A DNA stretch of 5,997 nt, from NCBI GenBank assembly GCA_036266155.1, contig DATANR010000063.1, positions 1-5,997 of the forward strand, written 5' to 3'. This document shows, one piece after another, positions 1-5,997 of this stretch. The translations under genes and the position numbers were made by a program. The stretch comes from SIAJ01 sp036266155. GTDB taxonomy: Bacteria > Planctomycetota > Planctomycetia > Gemmatales > Gemmataceae. The first letter of the stretch is position 1. Every line of letters starts with the position of its first letter. The notes below the pieces were generated by a model that was not told the origin of the DNA, searched no databases, and saw nothing but the letters and a program-made list of their open reading frames with translations.

Positions 1-1
1 C

Positions 2-187
2 TGGTGGTTGAAGCTGTGGGGCGAAGACCGCTTCGACAAACTGCGCCACGCCCTGATGAACCACTCATGGCGACTGAAGAAGAAAGTGACCTACCTCTTC
101 GACTGGATCGCCTCCATGCTCCGCGAACTCCTACACCCGCACCCCCAAAGTAACTTCCGACTCTGGGTGAACTCCAACTACAGCGTG
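2..187 (+). other. Non-IstB coding-like stretch fused in frame to istB
   Basis: The istB frame stays open from the left edge through about 60 residues that do not resemble the usual IstB N-terminal helical domain. That domain normally carries a LTFEERF/L-type or ELxxRERR-type segment before the RAARFPxLK motif. Here the frame reads KLWGEDRFDKLRHALMNHSW, a basic stretch, then FDWIASMLRELLHPHPQ, and only then PRRCAFPALKDFDTFDF, where IstB similarity begins. The segment is helical and basic and could be the tail of another transposase joined to a 5'-truncated istB, or a very divergent IstB N-terminus. I do not recognise its family. Confidence 0.4.
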
Positions 188-779
188 CCGCGACGCTGCG
201 CCTTCCCTGCGCTCAAGGACTTCGACACCTTCGACTTCACCGCCGTACCGTCGTTGCCCAAACAGAAGATGCTCGAACTGGCGCGCGGCGAGTGGATCGA
301 GCAACACTTCAATTGCTGCTTGATCGGCGGCAGCGGCACAGGCAAGACCCATGTGGCCACATCATTGGGCCTGGCCTTGTGTCGGCTGGGCAAGCGCGTC
401 CGCTTCGTCACGGCGGCGGGATTGGTCACGCAACTGGAGGACGCGAATCAGGAGCATCGTCTGGATCGTGTGCTGGCGCAACTCGACCGCGTCGACCTGT
501 TGATCGTCGACGAACTCGGTCACTTATCGTTCAGTCGGACCGGAGCCGAGTTGCTGTTCCAAGTCTTTGCCGATCGTTACGAGCGGAGGAGCCCGCTCGT
601 CACCAGCAACCTGCCGTTCGGCGAATGGGGGTCAGTTCTTCCAGGGTGAGCGGATGACCGCCGCGCTGCTGGATCGCCTCACGCATCGCTGTCACATCTT
701 CGAGATGAACGGCGAAAGTTATCGCTTCCGGGAGTCGATGAAAGCCAAGAAGGAAAATGACCCTAAGAAGGGCAAATGA
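8..779 (+). pseudogene. istB: IS21-family helper ATPase IstB, frameshifted and with an abnormal N-terminus
   Basis: IstB is the AAA+ ATPase that assists the IstA transposase of IS21-type elements. Counting from TTG at 8, IstB-like sequence starts near residue 62 (nt ~190). Walker A is GGSGTGKT (107-114, K113, T114), Walker B is LLIVDEL (164-170, D168, E169), and the family motifs GAELLFQVFADRYER (179-193) and VTSNLPF (198-204) follow. The first frame ends at TGA 647-649 after a nonsense tail. The expected C-terminus (QGERMTAALLDRLTHRC, then MNGESYRFRESMK) is intact in the frame ending at TGA 777-779. Removing one G from the G5 run at 627-631 joins the two halves (…EWGQFFQGERM…). The frame is open to the left window edge, and no istA or terminal inverted repeat is visible. 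The protein is probably non-functional unless the extra G is a sequencing error. The family call is firm; the pseudogene status rests on the frameshift. Confidence 0.88.
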
Positions 780-1310
780 CCCTTGGCCTCGCCGCGACAG
801 CGTTTCACTTTTTCATATCGCGATTACCAATGCGTGATCTCTTTAGCGACCTGCCGCCAAAAAACACCATCGACGGCAACTACTCGACGCGCATGGTCCA
901 TCTGTGGGCGATCCAGGCCTCGACGAGCAGTGCCGGGCATGCGCTCGGGAATGCTACGAGTGCGGCGACAGGCAGGATTGGCTCGACGATCATATCGGCT
1001 GCGCCGGCGACAAAACCATGAGGGTTCCCTGACGAAGTCGCTGCAACACATCACGGACACCACGAATCATGAATCCGTTCGCTGCCGCCGATAAAATGCA
1101 GTGGGTGCGTTCATGGACCGGTGCTTTCAGGGCGGACTCGATCGCCTGCGCCGTGACCGCCGGCGCGCGAAAAATGAAGTGGCTGTTCCGCGTCGCAAAA
1201 CGCCAGTACGCCTCGATGTAGGGCAATAGGACGAAGCGGTTGACCGCTCCGGGTGGCGATGGTTACGTAAACGTTCGCCGTACTTCGCTTGCTGCCGAGT
1301 CGTCGCACCC
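780..1310. other. Gene-poor stretch, probably decayed DNA
   Basis: No intact gene is convincing here. The plus-strand frames are short and lack family motifs. One of them (ATG at 776) overlaps the istB stop as ATGA but reads as low-complexity sequence ending at 1021. AT-richer patches (for example near 807-833) contrast with the GC-rich DNA to the right. The only protein-like signals are on the minus strand and are listed separately. I see no clear IS end, tRNA, terminator or CRISPR structure. Confidence 0.5.
824..1263 (-). pseudogene. Possible decayed minus-strand gene of unknown family
   Basis: The best segment is read from about 1260 down to the TGA at 990-992, with a TTG start possible at 1226. 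It gives a balanced, foldable-looking sequence beginning NRFVLLPYIEAYWRFATRNS and continuing FIFRAPAVTAQAIESALKAP. Below ~1030 the protein-like signal seems to move to a second frame (GFVAGAADMIVEPILPVAAL, stop TAG 880-882) and then a third (VVAVDGVFWRQVAKEITHW, stop at 824-826). An in-frame stop lies just above 1263. This pattern fits a gene broken by small indels, but the frame changes are my reading and could be chance. No domain is recognised. Confidence 0.22.
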
Positions 1311-1664
1311 ATGCTTACCGCGCAATTTTCCGACAAGGCGCCGCCGGCCGCGCCCCGGGCCGTCGGCCCGCCCCTGGACCATGCGACCCCGAACAACTTC
1401 GGGGGGGTCGGGCTGGGCGAGCAAGTCCGCGGGGAGGTGGTCCTCGTCTTTCCCGTGGACGGCCTCAAGCTGCTCCGGTGCGACTTCCCGAAGGTGAAGG
1501 TGGAGGAGATGGAGGCCGAGGTCCTAGAAGCGCGGCCGGCTGCGTGGCGGAGCACCGCCTACCTCGAAGTGGCCGTCCGGCGGTCGGCTCGGCTGGTAAC
1601 CCCTGATCAGAAGTTCCGGGCGGCGGCACTGGCCGCCCGGGGGGTGAAGTTGGTCGCCGCCTAA
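1311..1664 (+). CDS. Small protein with a PIN/VapC-like C-terminal end (possible toxin remnant)
   Basis: The 117-residue frame starts at ATG 1311 and stops at TAA 1662-1664. No good ribosome binding site precedes the start. The last ~40 residues, AYLEVAVRRSARLVTPDQKF and then AAALAARGVKLVAA, resemble the C-terminal strand-helix of PIN-domain ribonucleases, toxins of VapBC systems. There a D-x-x-Y-L-x-L-A helix is followed by LVTxD, whose Asp helps bind metal. The Asp in TPD is kept, but the usual Asp before AxYL is Thr/Ser here (RSTAYL). The N-terminal part (residues 1-80) is Pro/Gly-rich, lacks a PIN start (hydrophobic-DTN/DAS) and is not recognised. A truncated or rearranged PIN gene, with no antitoxin beside it, is the likeliest reading. 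It could also be a chance open frame in GC-rich DNA. Confidence 0.4.
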   Translation: MLTAQFSDKAPPAAPRAVGPPLDHATPNNFGGVGLGEQVRGEVVLVFPVDGLKLLRCDFPKVKVEEMEAEVLEARPAAWRSTAYLEVAVRRSARLVTPDQKFRAAALAARGVKLVAA

Positions 1665-1835
1665 TGACGAATTGAGACGGCACCAGCCACCGGGGCTTAC
1701 CGCGAACAGCGGCTGCCGCGATGTCCGCCAGTGGCCGCAACGGGTCGAATCCTAGCCATGTGGGCGGCCGAGCATCACGGGAGACAGCCGGCCTATCGTG
1801 GGCCTCGACCGGCGGCCTCGAGACATCACACGACC
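1665..1835. other. Short intergenic stretch, convergent ends
   Basis: This lies between the end of the PIN-like frame (plus) and the end of the exported-protein gene (minus), so a terminator would be expected. I see no hairpin followed by a T run on either strand. A direct repeat GGCCTCGA occurs at 1801-1808 and 1814-1821, with a weak CTCGA/TCGAG stem of five pairs, too weak to call a terminator. Confidence 0.4.
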
Positions 1836-2654
1836 TCAGTATCCGAAGCTGTACCAGAAGTCGTTTGGCGTCCAGTCGCCTTCGTTGTCGGGGTTGAAGA
1901 TATCCAGGTCGATCGTGTATCCGTTGATCGTGGTGCGCTTCTTCACCTGTGAGTCGTTCCCGGGCCGGGTGTAGCTTCCGTCCCACGCGCGCACCTCCCA
2001 GAAGTCCGGACGATTGCGGACGGCCGCCCATACGTACTTGCCCTCGTCGGGTGAGTACCCAACCATCAGGAAGTACTTATCCACGTTGTCGGGCAGGCTG
2101 TACCAATACCACTGGTCGTCCCAGATGTGACTGCGCCAGTTGCCCGCGTTACCTTCTCGGATGAGCCGTAGGGCCTCGCTATTGATGCTGTTGTAGTCGT
2201 ATGCGCCAGCCACTGACTGGGTGATGAACTTGATCCGCTGGTTGCCGATCGAGTACCAGGGGAAGTCCACATATCGCGGGCCGCCCGGAATGCTGGCGGT
2301 CGCCGCCCGTTCCTCGCCGGTCCGCCGGGCGGCCGCCTTGCCACTCCCATCCTCGCCCGCAACGTCAAGCGCGGGCGGGTCACCGAGTTTGTCTGCCTCC
2401 TTTTGTCCCTTCCGATAATCTTTCGGAAGCAGAAGTGCCTCGGCGGTCGTGATCTGGATCCGGGGCCCCTCGTTTCGGACGCCCGTCGGGCGAGTGAGCT
2501 TCTTCACGTCCTGGATTGACACAAAACCCACCGCCTCCCGGGTCCCAGCGTACAGTCGCTTCTCGGGATCCGACTTCTCCTTCTCGTCCGCAGCCTCAAC
2601 CGCGGCGAACACGAGCCCAATGAGGAACATTGACGTCAGTGCAAAGATGCGCAT
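1836..2654 (-). CDS. Exported Trp/Tyr-rich protein of unknown function
   Basis: The protein has 272 residues. I chose ATG at 2654 over an upstream start in the same frame because AGGGGG lies 7 bases before it and the product then begins with a textbook signal peptide: MR, a hydrophobic core (residues 3-18), and V-E-A before a probable cleavage at 21/22. The mature N-terminal half (22-125) is charged, Lys/Glu/Asp-rich and probably flexible, with a short stretch VGFVSIQDVKKLTRP. The C-terminal half (about 128-272) is compact and aromatic, with 10 Trp and 13 Tyr, including DDQWYWYSLPDN (179-190), YVWAAVRNRPDFWEVRAWDG (207-226) and NDFWYSFGY at the very end. There is no Cys in the mature protein and no second membrane segment, so it is probably periplasmic or secreted. 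It is transcribed divergently from the sigma-kinase pair. I do not recognise the family. A carbohydrate-binding or beta-rich fold is only a guess from composition. Confidence 0.85.
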   Translation of the reverse strand: MRIFALTSMFLIGLVFAAVEAADEKEKSDPEKRLYAGTREAVGFVSIQDVKKLTRPTGVRNEGPRIQITTAEALLLPKDYRKGQKEADKLGDPPALDVAGEDGSGKAAARRTGEERAATASIPGGPRYVDFPWYSIGNQRIKFITQSVAGAYDYNSINSEALRLIREGNAGNWRSHIWDDQWYWYSLPDNVDKYFLMVGYSPDEGKYVWAAVRNRPDFWEVRAWDGSYTRPGNDSQVKKRTTINGYTIDLDIFNPDNEGDWTPNDFWYSFGY

Positions 2655-3010
2655 CGACCGACCCCCTATGTGAGTGAAACCTTGCGGCGCACAATGCCGC
2701 ATGGAGCGACGGGGCAGTTCCGGCGTACAGCCCAGACCCGGCGCCGTCCGGAAACCGATCCGAGCGGCATTACGGGTAGCACCCGCCAGGGCCTAAGACA
2801 CGCGCGCTGCGCCTTCCGGACGCTGAAAATCAAAAAGTTCCGGCCGACCCACGGACGTTCTCGGTGAGAGGCCTGGAGTCTCGGTCATTTGTCGGTTTGC
2901 CGTTTGTTGGACCGGTCCGCTCCGCTATCTTTGAGAAGTCCCGATTGGACCGTCCGGTTTCTGCTCGCCACGTGTCCATGAGGGTGGGCGCTTACCGCGG
3001 GGGAGGTTCG
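2655..3010. promoter_or_regulatory. Divergent intergenic region upstream of the sigma factor gene
   Basis: This 356-base region separates the exported-protein gene (minus) from the sigma gene (plus), so both promoters should lie here. A possible sigma-70-like promoter for the plus strand is TTGTTG (2904-2909) and TATCTT (2926-2931), 16 bases apart. It matches 3/6 and 4/6 of the E. coli consensus, and promoter rules in planctomycetes are poorly defined. The sigma ATG at 3011 is preceded by GGGGGAGG four bases upstream. For the minus gene I see only the Shine-Dalgarno. Open frames across this stretch have no recognisable motifs, including an in-frame upstream extension of the sigma gene from 2864. 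Confidence 0.35.
2907..2956. promoter_or_regulatory. Pair of related GGACC dyads, possible operator
   Basis: GGACCGGTCC at 2909-2918 is a perfect 10-base palindrome. GGACCGTCC at 2947-2955 is the same dyad with one base less at the centre. Both are preceded by TT, giving the direct repeat TTGGACCG at 2907-2914 and 2945-2952, 38 bases apart. The first lies between the proposed -35 and -10 elements, where a repressor or activator could act. In DNA this GC-rich, such short dyads can arise by chance. Confidence 0.28.
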
Positions 3011-3562
3011 ATGCCGTTCTCTTCGACCCTTGCCGCCGCCCGGACCGGGTCTGAGCCAGCGCTCGGGGCGTTGCTGGAGTCGTGCCACGGGTACGTGGCG
3101 GCGGTCGCCGCCCGCCAGGTGCCCCAGGCGTTACAGGGCCGGGTCCGCCCGTCCAGCCTCGTGCAGGAGACCTACCTCCGCGCGTGCCGGAACTTCGACC
3201 AGTTCCACGGTCAGTCTGAGCGGCAGCTCCTGGCCTGGCTGCGGCAGATTCTCTTGTACTGCTTGGCCAACGTATTGCGCCGGCCCGAATTCCGCCGGCC
3301 CTTGGCCCCGCTACCGGTGGAACTGGCCGGGCGGGAGCCGCCGCCAGATGAGCAGGTCACCGCGACGGAGCGCTCGCGGGCCGTGGGCCAGGCGATCGCC
3401 CGGCTGCCGGCCCACTACCAAGTGGCGATTGAGCTCCGGCACTTCGACGGGTTCTCGTTCGAGGAAGTCGGGCGAGTGCTGGGTTGTTCGGCCGAGGCGG
3501 CGCGCAAGGTCTGGGTGCGCGCGCAGGCCAAACTCGGGGAGGAGTTGCAACGTTCCCCATGA
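3011..3562 (+). CDS. ECF-type RNA polymerase sigma factor, planctomycete style
   Basis: This sigma-70 family factor would direct RNA polymerase to a specific promoter set. It has 183 residues from ATG 3011, the usual ECF size. That start is preferred over upstream in-frame ATGs (2864, 2978) because of the strong GGGGGAGG site and because homology-like sequence begins soon after it. Region 2 spans about residues 16-91, with SSLVQETYLRACRNFDQF (48-65) and the aromatic/Leu-rich LLAWLRQILLYCLANVLRR (73-91) typical of promoter melting. A Pro-rich linker (97-115) follows. Region 4 covers about 121-177, with the helix-turn-helix FSFEEVGRVLGCSAEAARKV (148-167) for -35 recognition. There is no region 1.1 or 3. 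Its stop TGA (3560-3562) overlaps the kinase ATG (3559), which implies one operon and coupled translation. No anti-sigma gene is seen, so the kinase is the likely partner, as in planctomycete sigma-kinase gene pairs. The promoter targets are unknown. Confidence 0.93.
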   Translation: MPFSSTLAAARTGSEPALGALLESCHGYVAAVAARQVPQALQGRVRPSSLVQETYLRACRNFDQFHGQSERQLLAWLRQILLYCLANVLRRPEFRRPLAPLPVELAGREPPPDEQVTATERSRAVGQAIARLPAHYQVAIELRHFDGFSFEEVGRVLGCSAEAARKVWVRAQAKLGEELQRSP

Positions 3563-5391
3563 ACTCGGATGACGCTGCCAACGACGTGGGCAAGCTCCTG
3601 GCCGATCTGCTGGCCCGGTTGGACGCAAGCCTGGTGACCGGGGGTGATGCCGGGCCGGAGCCGGATTTACCACCCAACCAGCTCTGCCTGTATCGGCTGG
3701 CCGAGGACGGCCTGCTCCGGCTGGAGCAAGCGTGGCCACGGAACTACGGGTCTGGCGCGAAGCCTACCGCGTCGGAAGCCGCGTCATTCGACGTCCTGGC
3801 CGGGACGGGCCGCGTGGGTAAGTTCCGGATCCTCCGCGAACTCGGGCGGGGCGGGAGCGGCATCGTCTTTCTCGCGGCCGACACCGCTGCGGAGCGAGAT
3901 GTCGCCCTCAAGCTGCCTCGGCTGGAGGCCCTGGTTGACCCCGACCTCCGCCAGCGCTTCCTCGTGGAGGCCCGGCTCGCCCTCGGGCTGGACCATCCGG
4001 GCCTAGTCCCGGTCCTCGAGGCTGGGGAGGTCGGCGCGGTCTGCTACATCGCGTCCGAGTACGCGGGGGAGACAACCCTCGCGGCCTGGCTCGAGTCGCG
4101 GCTGGACCCCGTGCCGGTGCGGACGGCGGCTGCGCTGGTGGCCGCACTCGCCAAGGCGGTCGAGTACCTGCATGAACACCACGTTTTGCACCGAGACATC
4201 AAGCCCAGCAACGTGCTGCTCGGGAAGGCCCCGCTGGGGGCACTGCCGGACCCGGAGCTGGCCGGCCCCGGGGTCCCCCGGTTAACCGACTTCGGGCTCG
4301 CTAAACTGCTGGACGTCGCGGCGCCGGCGTCAGCCGGGGGGACGACCGGCGGGCTCATCGTCGGCACGGCCGAGTATATGGCCCCCGAGCAGGCCGAGGG
4401 CGGTCCGGAGCGGCTGGCCCGCGCGGCCGACGTGTACGCCCTCGGTGCGGTCCTGTGCGAGTTGGTCACCGGCCAACCGCCGTTCCGCGGGCGGAACAAG
4501 TTCGACACACTGCGCAAGGTCCTGACGGAGGAGCCGCCGCGCCTGCGGCGGCTGCGGCCGGACGTCCCTCGCGAACTCGACGCAGTGTGCCTGAAGTGCC
4601 TGGAAAAGCACCCCGGCCGGCGGTACGCCACGGCGGGCGAACTGGCTGACGACCTTCAGCGGTTCCTGGCCGGGCAGCGGCCCCACGCCCGGCCAGTCCC
4701 GTGGTGGGGCCCGGTCTGGAAGTGGGCCCGCCGGCGGCCCACGGGTGCGGCCCTCGCCGTCCTCGCCGCCCTGCTGCCGTTCGGCCTCCTGTGGGCCCTT
4801 CGGTCACACGACCGTAGTGTCCGGCGGGCCCAGGCTGAGGAGTTGCGGGCCACCTTGTACACCGCCAACGCCGGCAACCTGTCCCCGGTCATCCGCCGCC
4901 TGCGCGACGAGCTGCCTACGGTGGGCGACGACCTCCGTCGGACCCTCGCCGATCCTGCGGCGCCGGCGGAGCGGCGCCTACGCGCGGCTCTGGTGCTGGC
5001 CCCCGAAGACGAATCTGCCGTCGGCCACCTCCGGCGCGAGGCCGTGAAAATCGGGCCGGCGGAACTCGTGCTGATCTGCGAGGCCTTGGCCTTGCGGCCG
5101 GACGGCGCGGCCGAGTGGGGCTCGATCTTCCGCGATTCGGGGGCCGCCCCGGGCCCGCGGCTGCGGGCCCGCCGCTGCTCTGGCCCAGCTCGGTTCGCGC
5201 GACGGCTTCTGGCCGGCGAATGGGACCATGGTGGCGGACCTGCTCGCGGCCGAATCGCCGCTAACGGTGCTGTCTTGGACCCCGCTGTTCGCACCCGTCA
5301 AGGCCCACCTCATCCCGCGCCTGCGCGAGCGGTACGCAGGCCCCGGACAGGCCGCCGGAACGGAGTGGGTCGCTGCCGCCCTGCTCGCTGA
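3559..5391 (+). CDS. Membrane-anchored Ser/Thr protein kinase (frame broken near 5168)
   Basis: This is a Hanks-type kinase that transfers ATP phosphate to Ser/Thr. ATG 3559 is chosen because it overlaps the sigma stop (ATGA); an earlier in-frame start lies inside the sigma gene. After an N-terminal region (1-85) the kinase domain runs about 89-371: Gly loop GRGGSG (96-101), Lys118 in VALK, Glu137 of helix C, HRDIKPSN (211-218, catalytic D213), DFG (244-246) and APE (275-277). All key residues are present, so it should be active. A basic/Trp segment (PWWGPVWKWARRR, 381-393) precedes one transmembrane helix at about 396-415, which puts the kinase in the cytoplasm and the C-terminal region on the far side. 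From residue ~416 there is an Arg/Ala/Leu helical region. After A537 this frame turns to Arg/Pro-rich nonsense and stops at 5389-5391. The genuine continuation is in the next frame and is given separately. The kinase call is certain; whether the break is real is not. Confidence 0.93.
   Translation: MNSDDAANDVGKLLADLLARLDASLVTGGDAGPEPDLPPNQLCLYRLAEDGLLRLEQAWPRNYGSGAKPTASEAASFDVLAGTGRVGKFRILRELGRGGSGIVFLAADTAAERDVALKLPRLEALVDPDLRQRFLVEARLALGLDHPGLVPVLEAGEVGAVCYIASEYAGETTLAAWLESRLDPVPVRTAAALVAALAKAVEYLHEHHVLHRDIKPSNVLLGKAPLGALPDPELAGPGVPRLTDFGLAKLLDVAAPASAGGTTGGLIVGTAEYMAPEQAEGGPERLARAADVYALGAVLCELVTGQPPFRGRNKFDTLRKVLTEEPPRLRRLRPDVPRELDAVCLKCLEKHPGRRYATAGELADDLQRFLAGQRPHARPVPWWGPVWKWARRRPTGAALAVLAALLPFGLLWALRSHDRSVRRAQAEELRATLYTANAGNLSPVIRRLRDELPTVGDDLRRTLADPAAPAERRLRAALVLAPEDESAVGHLRREAVKIGPAELVLICEALALRPDGAAEWGSIFRDSGAAPGPRLRARRCSGPARFARRLLAGEWDHGGGPARGRIAANGAVLDPAVRTRQGPPHPAPARAVRRPRTGRRNGVGRCRPAR
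5150..5177. repeat. Tandem 14-base GC-rich repeat at the kinase frame break
   Basis: CGGGCCCGCGGCTG (5150-5163) is followed directly by CGGGCCCGCCGCTG (5164-5177), identical at 13 of 14 bases. Each copy begins with the palindrome CGGGCCCG. The extra C that breaks the kinase frame lies in the second copy (5168-5170). The repeat is prone to slippage and hard to sequence. Losing one whole unit (14 bases) would not restore the frame, so the duplication itself is not the cause. Confidence 0.7.
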
Positions 5392-5997
5392 GTTCCACGC
5401 CCCCGATGCGGCAGCGCTGGTCGAACTCCTCTGTGCCGCGGATGAGCGGCAGCTCCCCCACTTCGTGGCGAAGCTTCGACCGTGCCCCGACGCCCGTGTT
5501 CTACTTGAAGTCCGCCTTGCCAGCAGCTCCCCCTGCCAAGGAACGGACGCGGGTACTGTCACCGCCGCCCGAACGCAAGCGAACCTCGCCCTGGCCCTCA
5601 TTCGGTTGGGCCACCTGGACGCGGCCGTTCGATGTCTCCGGGAGGCGAGTGAGGGCGTCCGCTGCCGGCTCATCCACGGCCTGGCGCCGGTGCCCCAGCC
5701 CGCGGGCGGGGTGACGGTCGGCGGTCCCGCCGGGGAGGCGGTGGATGTCAGCATCCTGGCCGCCTGCCTGCGAACGGCGCCTGGGGAAAGGGTTCGCGCC
5801 GCGTTTCTAACGGCTGTCGCCGAATACTCTCCGCACGCCATCCCGGATGCAGTGCGCGACGAACTCATTGGAGAGGCCGGCGACCTTTATCGGGCGGATC
5901 CGGACCCAGGAGTGCATTCTGCTGCCGGCCGGCTCCTGCGTCGGTGGGGGTCGCCGCCGCCGGTCCGCCAGAGCCTGGAGGCCGCGCGAGCCCGTGG
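5171..5997 (+). pseudogene. Displaced C-terminal part of the kinase, runs off the right edge
   Basis: This frame has no stop for 275 codons. It reads as the natural continuation of the kinase: AAALAQLGSRDGFWPANGTM, then VADLLAAESPLTVLSWTPLF, and further on HLIPRLRERYAGPGQ and LLAEFHAPDAAALVELLCAA. The pattern suggests paired helices of HEAT-like type, which I infer from composition. Near the edge DLYRADPDPGVHSAAGRLLRRWG resembles the segment that in planctomycete kinases precedes a formylglycine-generating-enzyme-like (FGE/SUMF1-type) domain. That domain, if present, lies beyond the window. Dropping one C from CCC at 5168-5170 joins it to the kinase (LRA then AAALAQLG). It has no start of its own that looks used. 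The combined product would exceed 812 residues. Confidence 0.72.

Noticed and set aside
776..1021. Plus-strand frame overlapping the istB stop as ATGA
   Set aside because: The overlap looks like a coupled gene, but the sequence has no recognisable motif and IS21 elements normally end after istB.
1263..1270. Palindrome TTACGTAA upstream of the PIN-like frame
   Set aside because: Only eight bases, single copy, with no promoter elements around it; chance occurrence is likely.
1356..1370. Hairpin CGGGCC-GTC-GGCCCG
   Set aside because: Stem of six in very GC-rich DNA, inside an open frame and with no T run after it, so not a terminator.
1127..1555. 142-residue minus-strand open frame
   Set aside because: Ser/Thr/Arg/Pro-rich shadow of GC-rich DNA with no motif; it crosses the better plus-strand frame.
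1801..1822. GGCCTCGA direct repeat with a weak CTCGA/TCGAG stem
   Set aside because: Too short and too weak to be a terminator or an attachment site.
1465..2031. 188-residue minus-strand open frame
   Set aside because: It overlaps the exported-protein gene in another frame and is Arg/Pro-rich with no domain character.
2864..3010. N-terminal extension of the sigma factor from an upstream ATG
   Set aside because: The extension has no sigma-like sequence, and the strong ribosome binding site and normal family length point to ATG 3011.
4978..5868. 296-residue minus-strand open frame
   Set aside because: An antisense shadow of the displaced kinase C-terminus; Ser/Arg/Ala-rich. The plus-strand frame is far more protein-like.

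Overview
The window is GC-rich bacterial DNA and most likely comes from a planctomycete, probably a Gemmata-like one. The evidence is a short ECF-type sigma factor translationally coupled to a large membrane-anchored Ser/Thr kinase with a long Ala/Arg/Leu-rich C-terminal extension, a combination common in that phylum. Assignment below phylum is inference.

Layout. (1) Positions 1-779 hold a broken IS21-type helper ATPase gene (istB). It has Walker A and B motifs, an N-terminal stretch that does not look like IstB, and a one-base frameshift in a G5 run at 627-631. The family-typical C-terminus continues in another frame. No istA transposase is present in the window. (2) Positions 780-1310 look like decayed DNA with no convincing intact gene. 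Fragments that read like protein occur on the minus strand in three different frames (about 824-1263). (3) Positions 1311-1664 hold a small open frame whose last ~40 residues resemble the end of a PIN/VapC-type ribonuclease domain. The rest of that domain is not recognisable. (4) Positions 1836-2654 on the minus strand encode a 272-residue protein with a clear signal peptide and a Trp/Tyr-rich C-terminal half, of no family I recognise. (5) Positions 2655-3010 are a divergent intergenic region with two related GGACC-type dyads and a possible promoter. (6) Positions 3011-3562 encode an ECF-like sigma factor of 183 residues. (7) From 3559 a Ser/Thr kinase begins, overlapping the sigma stop codon as ATGA. 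It has a complete set of kinase motifs and one transmembrane segment. Its frame is broken near 5168-5170; the real C-terminal region continues in the +1-shifted frame and runs off the right edge.

How it fits together. The left third is mobile-element debris next to possible toxin remnants. The right half is a signalling pair in which the kinase could control, or be co-expressed with, the sigma factor. The divergent exported Trp/Tyr-rich protein is a candidate neighbour or target of that pair, but only position supports this. I found no RNA genes, CRISPR arrays or complete mobile elements. I do not see a clearly new system; the most useful points are the two frameshifts, the orphan exported protein and the dyads before the sigma gene.
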